DNA of 24,665 nt, taken from the NCBI GenBank assembly GCA_937952305.1, contig CALFZO010000191.1, forward strand, positions 1 to 24,665. The letters run 5' to 3'. The position numbers and the translations under genes are program-made. Below, in pieces: positions 14,269 to 21,062 of the stretch. Under the pieces are notes generated by a model. That model worked only from the letters and a program-made list of their open reading frames with translations. It had not been told where the DNA came from and ran no database searches. Origin of the DNA: an uncultured Anaerolineales bacterium. GTDB taxonomy: Bacteria > Chloroflexota > Anaerolineae > Anaerolineales > UBA6663. Each line of letters begins with the position of its first letter. Position 1 is the first letter of the stretch.

Positions 14269-15417
14269 ATGTTCAAGCGCTTATCCCTTCTCCTGGTCAG
14301 TGTGACCCTGGCCGTCAGCGGCTTCTGGTATTTCACCCGTCCGCCCGCGGCGCCGCCGCGCCCGCCCCTCACCGGCCCGGCGCCGGACCTGGCCGGCTTC
14401 GCGCGCGCGCTGGCGCCCCAGGATTTCAGCCTGCCGCGCGACCACGGCCCGCACTTCGATTACCAGACCGAGTGGTGGTACTACACCGGCAACCTGACCG
14501 CCGCCACCGGCGAGCACTTCGGCTTTCAGCTGACCTTCTTCCGGCGCGGCCTGACGCCCGGCGCGCCGCCCCAGGCCGGTCTGAGCACCAACCAGATCTA
14601 CTTCGCGCACTTCGCCATCACGGATGTGGCTGGCGGCCGCCATCGCGGCCTGGAGCGTTTCAGCCGCGGCGCGGGCGGCCTGGCCGGGGCGACCGGCGAG
14701 CCCTTCGCCGTGTGGCTGGAAGACTGGCGCGCCGACGCCCTCAACGCCGACGGCAGCCAGGTGCGCCTGCGCGCCCGCGACGGCGCCTTGGCCCTCGACC
14801 TGACGCTGCGGGCCGTGAAGCCGCTCGTGGCGCACGGCGACCGCGGCTTGAGCCCCAAGAGCGAACAGCCCGGCAACGCCTCTTACTATCTGAGTTACAC
14901 CCGCCTGGCGGCCGAGGGGCGCGTGACCGTGGACGGCCGGGACTTCGCCGTGACCGGCGAGAGCTGGTTCGACCACGAGTGGAGCACCAGCGCCCTCGGC
15001 CCGAACGGCGTGGGCTGGGACTGGTTCAGCCTGCAGTTAAGCGACGGCCGCGAATTGATGTTGTTCCAGCTCCGGCGCGACGACGGCGGCATTGAGCCGA
15101 TCTCGGGCGGCACGCTCGTCCAGGCGGATGGCCGCACGGTGCGCGTGCCGGCCGCGGCCGTGCAGATTGAAGTGCTGGATACCTGGGACAGCCCGGCGAC
15201 GCGCGGCGCTTATCCGGCCCGCTGGAAGATCCGCATCCCGTCCGAACAGATCGAACTGGACGTGACACCGTGGCTGCCGGCGCAGGAGATGCAGTTGATG
15301 TTCTCTTATTGGGAGGGCGCGGTGCGCGTCACCGGCCTCAGCGGCGGCCAGGCCGTCAGCGGGCATGGCTACATCGAGCTGACGGGCTATGCGGGGAGCA
15401 TGCAGGGGGTTTTCTAG
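14269..15417 (+). CDS. AttH/CrtC-type lipocalin-like secreted protein (carotenoid 1,2-hydratase family)
   Basis: The 382-residue product begins MFKRLSLLLVSVTLAVSGFW, a signal peptide or membrane anchor, followed by a Pro-rich linker. Conserved family blocks are DYQTEWWYYTGNL (about 65-77), GFQLTFFRRG, NQIYFAHFAITDV, FAVWLEDW, SYYLSYTRL and GESWFDHEWSTSALG. Near the C-terminus are GWDWFSLQLSDGRELMLFQL and WEGAVRVTG with GHGYIELTGY. This set defines the AttH/CrtC family (COG5621, predicted secreted hydrolase). CrtC members hydrate carotenoids, but no carotenoid gene is nearby and this exported form is more often of unknown function. ATG 14269 is chosen for the signal peptide; there is only a weak ribosome-binding site. 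The stop codon overlaps that of the converging hydrolase gene in the shared sequence CTAG. Confidence 0.82.
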   Translation: MFKRLSLLLVSVTLAVSGFWYFTRPPAAPPRPPLTGPAPDLAGFARALAPQDFSLPRDHGPHFDYQTEWWYYTGNLTAATGEHFGFQLTFFRRGLTPGAPPQAGLSTNQIYFAHFAITDVAGGRHRGLERFSRGAGGLAGATGEPFAVWLEDWRADALNADGSQVRLRARDGALALDLTLRAVKPLVAHGDRGLSPKSEQPGNASYYLSYTRLAAEGRVTVDGRDFAVTGESWFDHEWSTSALGPNGVGWDWFSLQLSDGRELMLFQLRRDDGGIEPISGGTLVQADGRTVRVPAAAVQIEVLDTWDSPATRGAYPARWKIRIPSEQIELDVTPWLPAQEMQLMFSYWEGAVRVTGLSGGQAVSGHGYIELTGYAGSMQGVF

Positions 15418-16232
15418 CCGGCGGCCCCGCCCTCGACTTCTTTTAGGAAGGCCAGCACGGCCGCATTGAAAGCCTCCGCCTGATCGATCGGCGAGGCGTG
15501 GCCGGAGTCGGCCAGCACCAGCTTCCGCGCGCCGGGGATGTGGCCGGCCAGGTACTCACCGGCGGCGCGCGGCACGGTCTGATCGCGGTCGCCCATCACC
15601 ACCAGCACCGGCCGGCGCAGCCCGGCCAGCCCGGCGCGGGCGTCGAAGCGCAGGATGGCGCGGATGGCGGCCCAGTAGGTCTCGCGCGAGTTCTGGCTCA
15701 GGCTGGCGATGGCGGCCGTCACGTACGGCGCCTGGTCCGGCTTGGGGAACAGGCCGTGCGCCACGAATTCGGCCACCTCGCGGATCGGCCGGAACTGCAG
15801 CAGCCACAGGCGGCGCGCCGCGCGCCCCAGGCCGCTGAGCCCCGGCGAGCGATACTTCGCGAAGGTGTTGACGAGCGTCACCGAGCGCGTCAGGCGCGGA
15901 TGCCGCAGCGCCAGCGCCAGCGCCACGCAGCCCCCCAGCGACAAGCCCACCACGTGCGCGCCCTCGGCCGCCGCGCCCACCTCGGCCAGCAGCGCGGCCA
16001 CATCGTCGGCCATCTGCTCGATGACGAGCGCACCCCGGTAGGGCGACCGGCCGTGGCCGCGCAGGTCCAGGGTGATGACGCGGAACTGTTCGGCAAAGGC
16101 CGGGACCTGGAGCAGCCAGTCGTCGGCGCTGGAGCCGAGGCCGTGCAGGAAGACCACGGCGGTGCCCGCGCCCGCCGTCTGGTGGCGCATCTGGAAGCCG
16201 TTGATAGAAGTCGTTGCTGTCGTCATCGCCAT
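15414..16232 (-). CDS. Alpha/beta hydrolase, 3-oxoadipate enol-lactonase-like
   Basis: This 272-residue cytosolic protein has the complete alpha/beta-hydrolase triad. The nucleophile elbow is GLSLGG (S98), the acid lies in MGDRD (D215 or D217), and the histidine is in DSGHASP (H245). The oxyanion motif FLHGLGSS is at 28-35, and DLRGHGRSP follows. The size and motifs resemble enol-lactonases and related small esterases, but substrate specificity cannot be read and no aromatic-degradation genes are adjacent. It is the last gene of a three-gene minus-strand operon. Its ATG overlaps the TGA of the DUF429 gene by one base, so translation is probably coupled. An alternative start two codons downstream (16226) is possible. 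Confidence 0.88.
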   Translation of the reverse strand: MAMTTATTSINGFQMRHQTAGAGTAVVFLHGLGSSADDWLLQVPAFAEQFRVITLDLRGHGRSPYRGALVIEQMADDVAALLAEVGAAAEGAHVVGLSLGGCVALALALRHPRLTRSVTLVNTFAKYRSPGLSGLGRAARRLWLLQFRPIREVAEFVAHGLFPKPDQAPYVTAAIASLSQNSRETYWAAIRAILRFDARAGLAGLRRPVLVVMGDRDQTVPRAAGEYLAGHIPGARKLVLADSGHASPIDQAEAFNAAVLAFLKEVEGGAAG

Positions 16233-17035
16233 CAGCTGCGGGCCGCGCGGTAGTGTTCTTTCAGGCTGGCGGCCGGCACTGGCAGCGCGATCTGGCCCTC
16301 GGCCGGATCGCCGAGCAGGGTCAACTGCTGCGGGCGGCGCGCCGCCAGGTGGGCCGTGAAAGCGAGCGCCAGCGCCGCCAACTCATCCGGCGTGAGCAGG
16401 CCCGGCAGCTGCAGCGTGCCGGCGCGCAGGTGATGGCGCGTCACTTCTTCGATCGCGTCCAGGGGGTCGGCCACCGCCAGCCCTTCGTCATACAGCACGA
16501 TCTGGCGCTGCAGCCGGCCTTCCAGTGAATCGTGCTGGAACGGCAAGTGGCCCAACAGGCTGGCGTAGGCGGCCGTCGGCGGGACCTCCAGCACCTGGCG
16601 GGCGGCTGTGGCCTCCGGCGCGTAGGCCTGGAAGCCGGCGCCGTGCAGGGCGGTGTGGACGTCGAACCAGACCTGGGCCGCGCGCGGCGCCTGGCCTGGG
16701 CCGGGCGTCAGCGGCGCCGGGAGGCCGCGCCGGCGCAGTTCGTATTCGGCCACGCGGCAGCCCGACCAGTTCGTGCCGCCGGGCGGCAAGCCGCGGGCGG
16801 CGCGGTATTCCGGCTGCGCCAGCAGGCCGGCGTTGGGTCCGCTCGGTCCGGCCGCGGCCGCCACCACTTCGGCGTGCGGCCCCACAAAACTGAGCACCTC
16901 CACCAACGACCCGCGTCCGGCGCCCACGCTGCGCAGCGCGCCATCCAGGGCGGCATAAGTGAAGGTGCGGCGGTGAGCCGAGGGGGCGAGGCCCAGAGCG
17001 AGGCAGGCGGGGCGGGCGCTGAGCGAGTGGCCCAC
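16232..17035 (-). CDS. DUF429 family protein (predicted RNase H-fold nuclease)
   Basis: The 267-residue product matches the DUF429 pattern. It has an N-terminal strand (LALGLAPSAHRRTFTYAALD), then VEVLSFVGPHAEVVAAAAGPSGPN in place of the family's acidic proline motif, CRVAEYELRRRG, LEVPPTAAYASLLG and SLEGRLQRQIVLYDEGL. The DPLDAIEEVTRHHLRAG block, PDELAALALAFTAHL and a final GDPAEGQIALPV complete it. DUF429 proteins are predicted nucleases of unknown biological role. Here the residue normally expected as Asp in the first strand (GxDP-like) reads GLAPS, and the second acidic site reads AAAAGPSGPN. Key acids may therefore be missing, which would argue against nuclease activity. It starts with GTG, 3 bp after the TAA of the upstream gene. 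Confidence 0.75.
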   Translation of the reverse strand: MGHSLSARPACLALGLAPSAHRRTFTYAALDGALRSVGAGRGSLVEVLSFVGPHAEVVAAAAGPSGPNAGLLAQPEYRAARGLPPGGTNWSGCRVAEYELRRRGLPAPLTPGPGQAPRAAQVWFDVHTALHGAGFQAYAPEATAARQVLEVPPTAAYASLLGHLPFQHDSLEGRLQRQIVLYDEGLAVADPLDAIEEVTRHHLRAGTLQLPGLLTPDELAALALAFTAHLAARRPQQLTLLGDPAEGQIALPVPAASLKEHYRAARS

Positions 17036-17038
17036 GCG

Positions 17039-17467
17039 TTATCCGGCGCGCTGTTGGAGGAAGGCCTCCAGCAGGCTGGGATCGCCCTTGTAGGGCGGCA
17101 GCCACGGGCGCAGCTCCACCTCGCGCAGGACGCGCGCCAACGACTTGCCGGAAGCCAGGAGATGGGCGGCGACCAGCGGGCGGGCGCGGTGCTGGCCCTT
17201 GGGTCCGTGCAGCAGCAGCGTGCGGCCGGCCGCCCGCGCCTGGTCGATAAAGGCGACGCCCAGCGTCAGGTGGGCCAGGGTGTAACCCAGCTCGTCGGCC
17301 ACCGGCAGCCACAGCCAGGCCCACGGCAGCGGGTCCACGAAAATGCCGGGCGCCTCGGTCCCGATGGTGATGATGGCGCTGACGCCGGTCTGCGCCTGGA
17401 AATCCTTCCAGGTCTCCACCACAAAAGCGCCGCCGGCCACGAAGATCTGATCCGTCACCCACGTCAT
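17039..17467 (-). CDS. Dual-specificity-phosphatase-like protein lacking the catalytic cysteine
   Basis: This 142-residue protein has the layout of a small DSP/PTP domain. It has an N-terminal DQIFVAGGAF, a strand AIITIGTEAPG, the acid-loop region LWLPVADE (D58), helix LGVAFIDQARAAGRT, and the P-loop LLLHGPKGQHRARPLVAAHLL. The tail SGKSLARVLREVELRPWLPP recalls the usual C-terminal helices. The family signature is H-C-X5-R; here it is H87-G88-PKGQH-R94, so the nucleophilic cysteine is glycine (codon GGA) while His and Arg are kept. It is therefore probably a pseudophosphatase that binds a phosphorylated ligand without hydrolysing it. It is the first gene of the minus-strand operon, with a promoter ending about 8 bp before its ATG and no Shine-Dalgarno. 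Confidence 0.7.
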   Translation of the reverse strand: MTWVTDQIFVAGGAFVVETWKDFQAQTGVSAIITIGTEAPGIFVDPLPWAWLWLPVADELGYTLAHLTLGVAFIDQARAAGRTLLLHGPKGQHRARPLVAAHLLASGKSLARVLREVELRPWLPPYKGDPSLLEAFLQQRAG

Positions 17468-17474
17468 GGCGCGG

Positions 17475-17502
17475 AGTATAGATCAAGTCCGGGCGGGCAC
17501 AA
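17475..17502 (-). promoter_or_regulatory. Minus-strand promoter for the phosphatase-like operon
   Basis: On the minus strand TTGTGC (17502-17497) and TATACT (17480-17475) are 16 bp apart. The ATG at 17467 lies 7 bp past the -10 element, so the transcript would start at or next to the initiation codon. Confidence 0.6.
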
Positions 17503-17528
17503 ACACCCGGCGCATTGGCTGGGCGTAG

Positions 17529-17558
17529 TAAAATGGAAGTCGGGAGTGCCAACTCCCG
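17529..17558 (+). promoter_or_regulatory. -10-like TAAAAT and inverted repeat upstream of aldehyde dehydrogenase
   Basis: TAAAAT (17529-17534) is followed by CGGGAGT-GCCA-ACTCCCG (17541-17558), a perfect 7-bp inverted repeat. The repeat falls near the predicted start of transcription, in the 130-bp divergent region between the minus-strand operon and the dehydrogenase. It could be an operator or a 5' mRNA hairpin. No strong -35 is seen. Confidence 0.45.
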
Positions 17559-17597
17559 CGCCCACACCCTATCGGTCTGCTCCCAGGAGACTCCGCT

Positions 17598-19268
17598 ATG
17601 CCCACGACCAAGAAAGCCGTCAAGCCATCCCGGCGCACGCCGGCAAAGCGCGCCGCGCCGCCCAAGGCGCAAGGCAACGGCAAGTTCCGGTTGACCTACG
17701 CCACCATGTTCAACCCGCCGGAGGAACTGCACACGCGCTATGAGAAGGCGCTGGCGCAGACAAAGGCCAACCTCGGGCGCGATTACCCGATGCTGATCAA
17801 CGGCCAGGATCATTTTGTGGCCGACAAGTTCGAAGACCGTTCGCCCATCAACACTGACTGGGTGCTGGGGACGTTCCAAAAGGGCACGGCCCAGGACGCC
17901 CAGGCCGCCCTGGCCGCCGCCCACGCCGCCTTCCCCAAGTGGGCGGGCCTGAAGTGGCAGGACCGCGTGCGCCTGCTGCGCAAGGGCGCGGCCCAGATCG
18001 AGAAGCGCGTCTACGAAATCGGCGTGGCGCTCTCGCTCGAGGTCGGCAAGAACCGCATGGAGGGCCTGGGTGACGCCCAGGAGACCGCCGATCTGATCTA
18101 CTACGCCTGCGATTCGATGGAGCAGAACGGCGGCTTCATCAAGGAAATGGGCCGCGACCCGCTGGCCGGTTTCTCAGCCAGCAACGTCTCGGTCCTGCGC
18201 CCGTACGGTGTGTGGGTGGTGATCAGCCCGTGGAACTTCCCGTTCGCGCTGGCCGGCGGCCCGTCGGGCGCGGCGCTGGTGGCCGGCAACACCGTCGTCT
18301 TCAAGCCGGCCACGGACACGCCCTGGGTGGGCCGCCTGCTGGCTGAGTGTCTGCGCGACGCCGGCCTCCCGGATGGCGTCTTCAACTACGTCACCGGCCC
18401 GGGCAGCACCGTCGGCCAGACTCTGATCGACGATCCGCGGGTGGCCGGGATCACCTTCACCGGCTCGTACGACGTCGGCATGCACATCTACCGCAGCTTT
18501 GCGGCCGGCAAGTACCCGCGCCCGGTCATCGCCGAGATGGGCGGCAAGAACCCGTCCATCGTCACCAAGAACGCCAACCTGGAAGACGCCGCCACGGGCA
18601 TCGTGCGCTCGGCCTTCGGCCTGCAGGGTCAGAAGTGCTCGGCCAACTCGCGCCTCTTCGTCGAGAACGCCGTCAAAGACAAACTGCTGGCCAAGCTCCT
18701 GGACAAGACCCGCGCCCTCACCATCGGCGACCCGACCGTGCGCGCCAACTGGCTGGGCCCGGTGGTGAACGCCGCCCAGTACCGCGACTTCGGCGACTAC
18801 TGCGAGGAGCTCTCGCAGGCCGGCACGATCCTGCACGGCGGCCACAAGCTGTCCGGCGTCAAGGACGGCCTGGACTTCGGCAAAGGCTACTTCTGTGAGC
18901 CGACGCTGGTGGACAACGTGCCAGCCTCCCACCGCCTGTGGCAGACCGAGATGTTCCTGCCCATCGCCATGGTGGAGGGTTTCGACGACCTCGCCTATGC
19001 GATGACGCGCGCCAACGACGTGGCCTATGGTCTGACGGCCGGCTTCTACGGCAGCAAGAAAGAAGCCGCCTGGTTCTTCGACAAGATCGAGGCCGGCGTC
19101 ACCTACGCCAACCGCCCGCAGGGTGCCACCACCGGCGCATGGCCGGGCTTCCAGCCCTTCGGCGGCTGGAAGGGCTCCGGCTCGTCCGGCAAGAATGCCG
19201 GCGGCCTGTATTACGTGCCGCTCTACCTGCACGAGCAGATCCGCACGCACATCGAGCGGTTGAAGTAG
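17598..19268 (+). CDS. Aldehyde dehydrogenase, possibly L-glutamate-gamma-semialdehyde dehydrogenase
   Basis: This 556-residue NAD(P)-dependent ALDH superfamily enzyme oxidises an aldehyde to a carboxylate. Visible features are ISPWNFPFAL, VFKPATDTPW with the cofactor lysine, TFTGS, the general base in AEMGGKNP (E313) and the catalytic cysteine in GLQGQKCSANSR (C347). C-terminal features are TEMFLP and PFGGWKGSGSSGKNAGG. The N-terminal block FRLTYATMFNPPEELH and the overall length suggest the 1-pyrroline-5-carboxylate dehydrogenase group (proline to glutamate), but no proline dehydrogenase gene is present, so the substrate is uncertain. An extra N-terminal tail of about 28 residues is rich in Lys, Arg, Pro and Ala and is not part of the fold. 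The start is well supported by AGGAG eight bases upstream of ATG. Confidence 0.85.
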   Translation: MPTTKKAVKPSRRTPAKRAAPPKAQGNGKFRLTYATMFNPPEELHTRYEKALAQTKANLGRDYPMLINGQDHFVADKFEDRSPINTDWVLGTFQKGTAQDAQAALAAAHAAFPKWAGLKWQDRVRLLRKGAAQIEKRVYEIGVALSLEVGKNRMEGLGDAQETADLIYYACDSMEQNGGFIKEMGRDPLAGFSASNVSVLRPYGVWVVISPWNFPFALAGGPSGAALVAGNTVVFKPATDTPWVGRLLAECLRDAGLPDGVFNYVTGPGSTVGQTLIDDPRVAGITFTGSYDVGMHIYRSFAAGKYPRPVIAEMGGKNPSIVTKNANLEDAATGIVRSAFGLQGQKCSANSRLFVENAVKDKLLAKLLDKTRALTIGDPTVRANWLGPVVNAAQYRDFGDYCEELSQAGTILHGGHKLSGVKDGLDFGKGYFCEPTLVDNVPASHRLWQTEMFLPIAMVEGFDDLAYAMTRANDVAYGLTAGFYGSKKEAAWFFDKIEAGVTYANRPQGATTGAWPGFQPFGGWKGSGSSGKNAGGLYYVPLYLHEQIRTHIERLK

Positions 19269-19282
19269 CAGTGTCTTTAGCG

Positions 19283-19310
19283 GAGGGACGGCCGGCGCCG
19301 GCCGTCCCTC
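19283..19310. repeat. 28-bp perfect palindrome
   Basis: GAGGGACGGCCGGC (19283-19296) is followed at once by its exact reverse complement (19297-19310). It lies 14 bp after the dehydrogenase stop and 8 bp before the next ATG, with no T-tract. In RNA it would form a stem of about 12 bp that could terminate or stabilise the upstream message and would lie next to the initiation site of the next gene. Confidence 0.85.
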
Positions 19311-19318
19311 ACGGCACC

Positions 19319-19753
19319 ATGAGCCTTCGTCGGCGGCTGAGCAACTTCCTGATGGTCGTGGGCCTGGTGGCGCTGGCCATCTTTGCCCTCGACGTGGCGT
19401 CGCCGCAGGACCTGCAGCAATGGCCGATGCTGCTCGTGGGACTGGCCGGTCTGGGGCTGGGCGTGGCGCTGATCTGGGATGCGCCGCCGGAGAAGAAGGT
19501 CGCGCCGCCGGAACGCCCGGCCGCCGCGCCGCCCGCGCCCAAACCGGCCGCGCCGGCCCCGAAGCCGCCGGCCGCCGCCAAGCCCGGCCTGTTGGGCGGC
19601 CTGTTCGGCAAGCGCCAGCCCACCGGCACCGGGGTCAAACCGGCCGGTGGCGCTCCGCCGGCGGGCAAGGGCGCGCCGCCGCCCAAGCCGGCCGCGCCGC
19701 CGCCTAAGAAAGGCCTGGCCGGCCTGCTGGCGCCGAAGCCCAAGAAGAAGTGA
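19319..19753 (+). CDS. Small membrane protein with Ala/Pro/Lys-rich cytoplasmic tail
   Basis: I do not recognise this 144-residue protein. It begins MSLRRRLSNF and has two membrane segments (about 10-27 and 36-53) with a short loop, DVASPQDLQQWP. From about residue 55 it is a low-complexity tail of Pro, Ala and Lys with repeated APKP and PPKK units and two GLLGG/GLFGK or GLAGLLAPK motifs. The basic start and basic tail suggest that both ends are cytoplasmic. The tail could bind nucleic acid or act as a flexible linker, but this is inference. There is no Shine-Dalgarno, and the start codon sits beside the 28-bp palindrome, so expression probably depends on read-through from the dehydrogenase gene. 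The frame is also open upstream, but the upstream part is a shadow of the dehydrogenase. Confidence 0.65.
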   Translation: MSLRRRLSNFLMVVGLVALAIFALDVASPQDLQQWPMLLVGLAGLGLGVALIWDAPPEKKVAPPERPAAAPPAPKPAAPAPKPPAAAKPGLLGGLFGKRQPTGTGVKPAGGAPPAGKGAPPPKPAAPPPKKGLAGLLAPKPKKK

Positions 19754-20102
19754 AGCCAGCCGGCCCAGCTCGCTCTGGGCACCGTCTAGGCCTACGTCGC
19801 CCAAAACCTGGATCTGAACGGTTAGTGGTTCAGCGGGTAAGTCCTTTGCCTTTCGGCATGCCGGCGCAAGCCGGCATCCAGCCCAGGTAGCGCCATTCCT
19901 GGGGCCCGGCTCCCCACTGCGCTTCGCTGCGGGGTCATGGTTCGCCGGGACGACATCATCTTGCTGGGCGCATGCACCCGTTAGTCGTTCTCAGTTATTT
20001 TTACCGGCCGGCCGCACCGGCACCGTCGGGCGGCAGCGCTCGTCACCGGGTTACACAACAGACGCCTGAGCGCCAATCCCAATTTTGGAGCAGACCCAAT
20101 CT
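19754..20102. other. Intergenic region without a gene
   Basis: These 349 bp hold no convincing coding sequence. They contain REP-like hairpins (19858-19949) and a T-rich stretch (TTATTTTTACC, about 20000). Close to the next gene is the ribosome-binding site GGAG (20087-20090). No tRNA or other known RNA was recognised. Confidence 0.7.
19858..19949. repeat. REP-like hairpin repeat
   Basis: ATGCCGGC-GCAA-GCCGGCAT (19858-19877) is a perfect 8-bp stem with a GCAA tetraloop followed by CCAG. A second folded block runs from CCCGGC (19905-19910) to GCCGGG (19944-19949), enclosing CCCC and GGGG arms around CGCTTCGC. The wording (CCGGCATCCAG, then a second GC-rich stem leading to GGGACGAC) is like the short dispersed extragenic palindromes found in many high-GC bacteria. 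Copies elsewhere in the genome are expected but cannot be seen here. Confidence 0.6.
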
Positions 20103-21062
20103 ATGTCCCGCAAGTCGAATCTGGAGGTGGGGGTTTTCGTGGATGTGGCCTACCTGGCCCGCAACGGCGGCTACGGTATGCGCTATGACCTGCTGCGCGA
20201 GTTCGCCTGCCGTGACGGCGCCGAGCCGCTGCGCCTGAACGCCTACGTCACGCTCGACGCCGACCGGGCCGAGAATGACCCGGCCTACGCCGACGGCCAG
20301 GACCGCTTCAACTCCCTGCTGCGCGACTTCGGTTACAAAGTCATCCGCAAGAGCATCCAGTGGGAGACGGACGAAGGCGGCAACCGTTACGGCAAATCTA
20401 ACGCGGCGCTGCACCTGGCCGTGGACGCGCTGCTGCAATCCGAGAAGCTGGACCGCGTGCTGATCGCCACCGGCGACGGCGATTGTGTCCAGGTGGTGCG
20501 CGCCCTGCAGGCGCGCGGCTGCCGCGTGGAAGTGGTCGCCTTTGACAACGTCTCCACCGAGCTGCGCCGCGAAGCCGACCTGTTCATGTCCGGCTACCTC
20601 GTGCCGCATCTGCTGCCCGTGCAGGCCGCGCGTGACCTGCCGCCGTGGGGCGAGCCGGGCTCGCGCGTGCGCGGCATCTGCTACGCCCACACCGGCAAGG
20701 GCTACGGCTTCATGCGCTACCTCAAGACGCTCTCGGCGGAATTGTGGAAGACCGACTCGCGCCAGCCGGATTCGCCTTACGGCAGCGTGTTCTGCCATGA
20801 CTCGCAGCTGCCTGGCGAAGTCTCGCCGGAGGACTTGCCCAGCCGCAGCCACGTCTTTGAATTCGAGTTGACGCGGTCGGAGGGGCGCGAGAACAGCCTG
20901 CAGGCCGCCAACGTCCAGCTCGTCAGCCCGCGCCGCCGTGACGATCGCGACCGTGACCGCGGCCCGGAGCGTGAGCGCTCCGGCGGCCGGCGGGTGCCGT
21001 ATGAGCTCAAGTCGCCCGAAGAACAGCTCGCCTCCTACGAACCCAAGATCTCGTATGACTAA
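20103..21062 (+). CDS. NYN (LabA/DUF88-type) domain fused to a cold-shock-like domain
   Basis: The 319-residue product combines a PIN-like NYN ribonuclease domain (about 8-175) with a cold-shock RNA-binding domain (about 187-274). In the NYN part VFVDVAYLA provides the first acidic residue (D14), and LIATGDGDCVQVVRAL provides D125 and D127. These are the metal-binding acids of the family. The C-terminal domain has GKGYGFM (RNP1-like) and GSVFCHDSQL (RNP2-like), then VFEFEL and AANVQLV, with an insertion between strands. The tail (about 277-297) is Arg/Asp/Glu-rich. This suggests an RNA-binding, possibly RNA-cleaving protein. ATG 20103 is preferred (GGAG 12 bases upstream); a TTG at 20085 would add six residues. 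The gene overlaps the next by 8 bp. Confidence 0.85.
   Translation: MSRKSNLEVGVFVDVAYLARNGGYGMRYDLLREFACRDGAEPLRLNAYVTLDADRAENDPAYADGQDRFNSLLRDFGYKVIRKSIQWETDEGGNRYGKSNAALHLAVDALLQSEKLDRVLIATGDGDCVQVVRALQARGCRVEVVAFDNVSTELRREADLFMSGYLVPHLLPVQAARDLPPWGEPGSRVRGICYAHTGKGYGFMRYLKTLSAELWKTDSRQPDSPYGSVFCHDSQLPGEVSPEDLPSRSHVFEFELTRSEGRENSLQAANVQLVSPRRRDDRDRDRGPERERSGGRRVPYELKSPEEQLASYEPKISYD

Noticed and set aside
19801..19960. tRNA-like or other small RNA gene in the 19754-20102 gap
   Set aside because: The phrase GGTTAGTGGTTCAGCGGGTAA is not part of a cloverleaf, and the remaining hairpins fit a REP-like repeat better.
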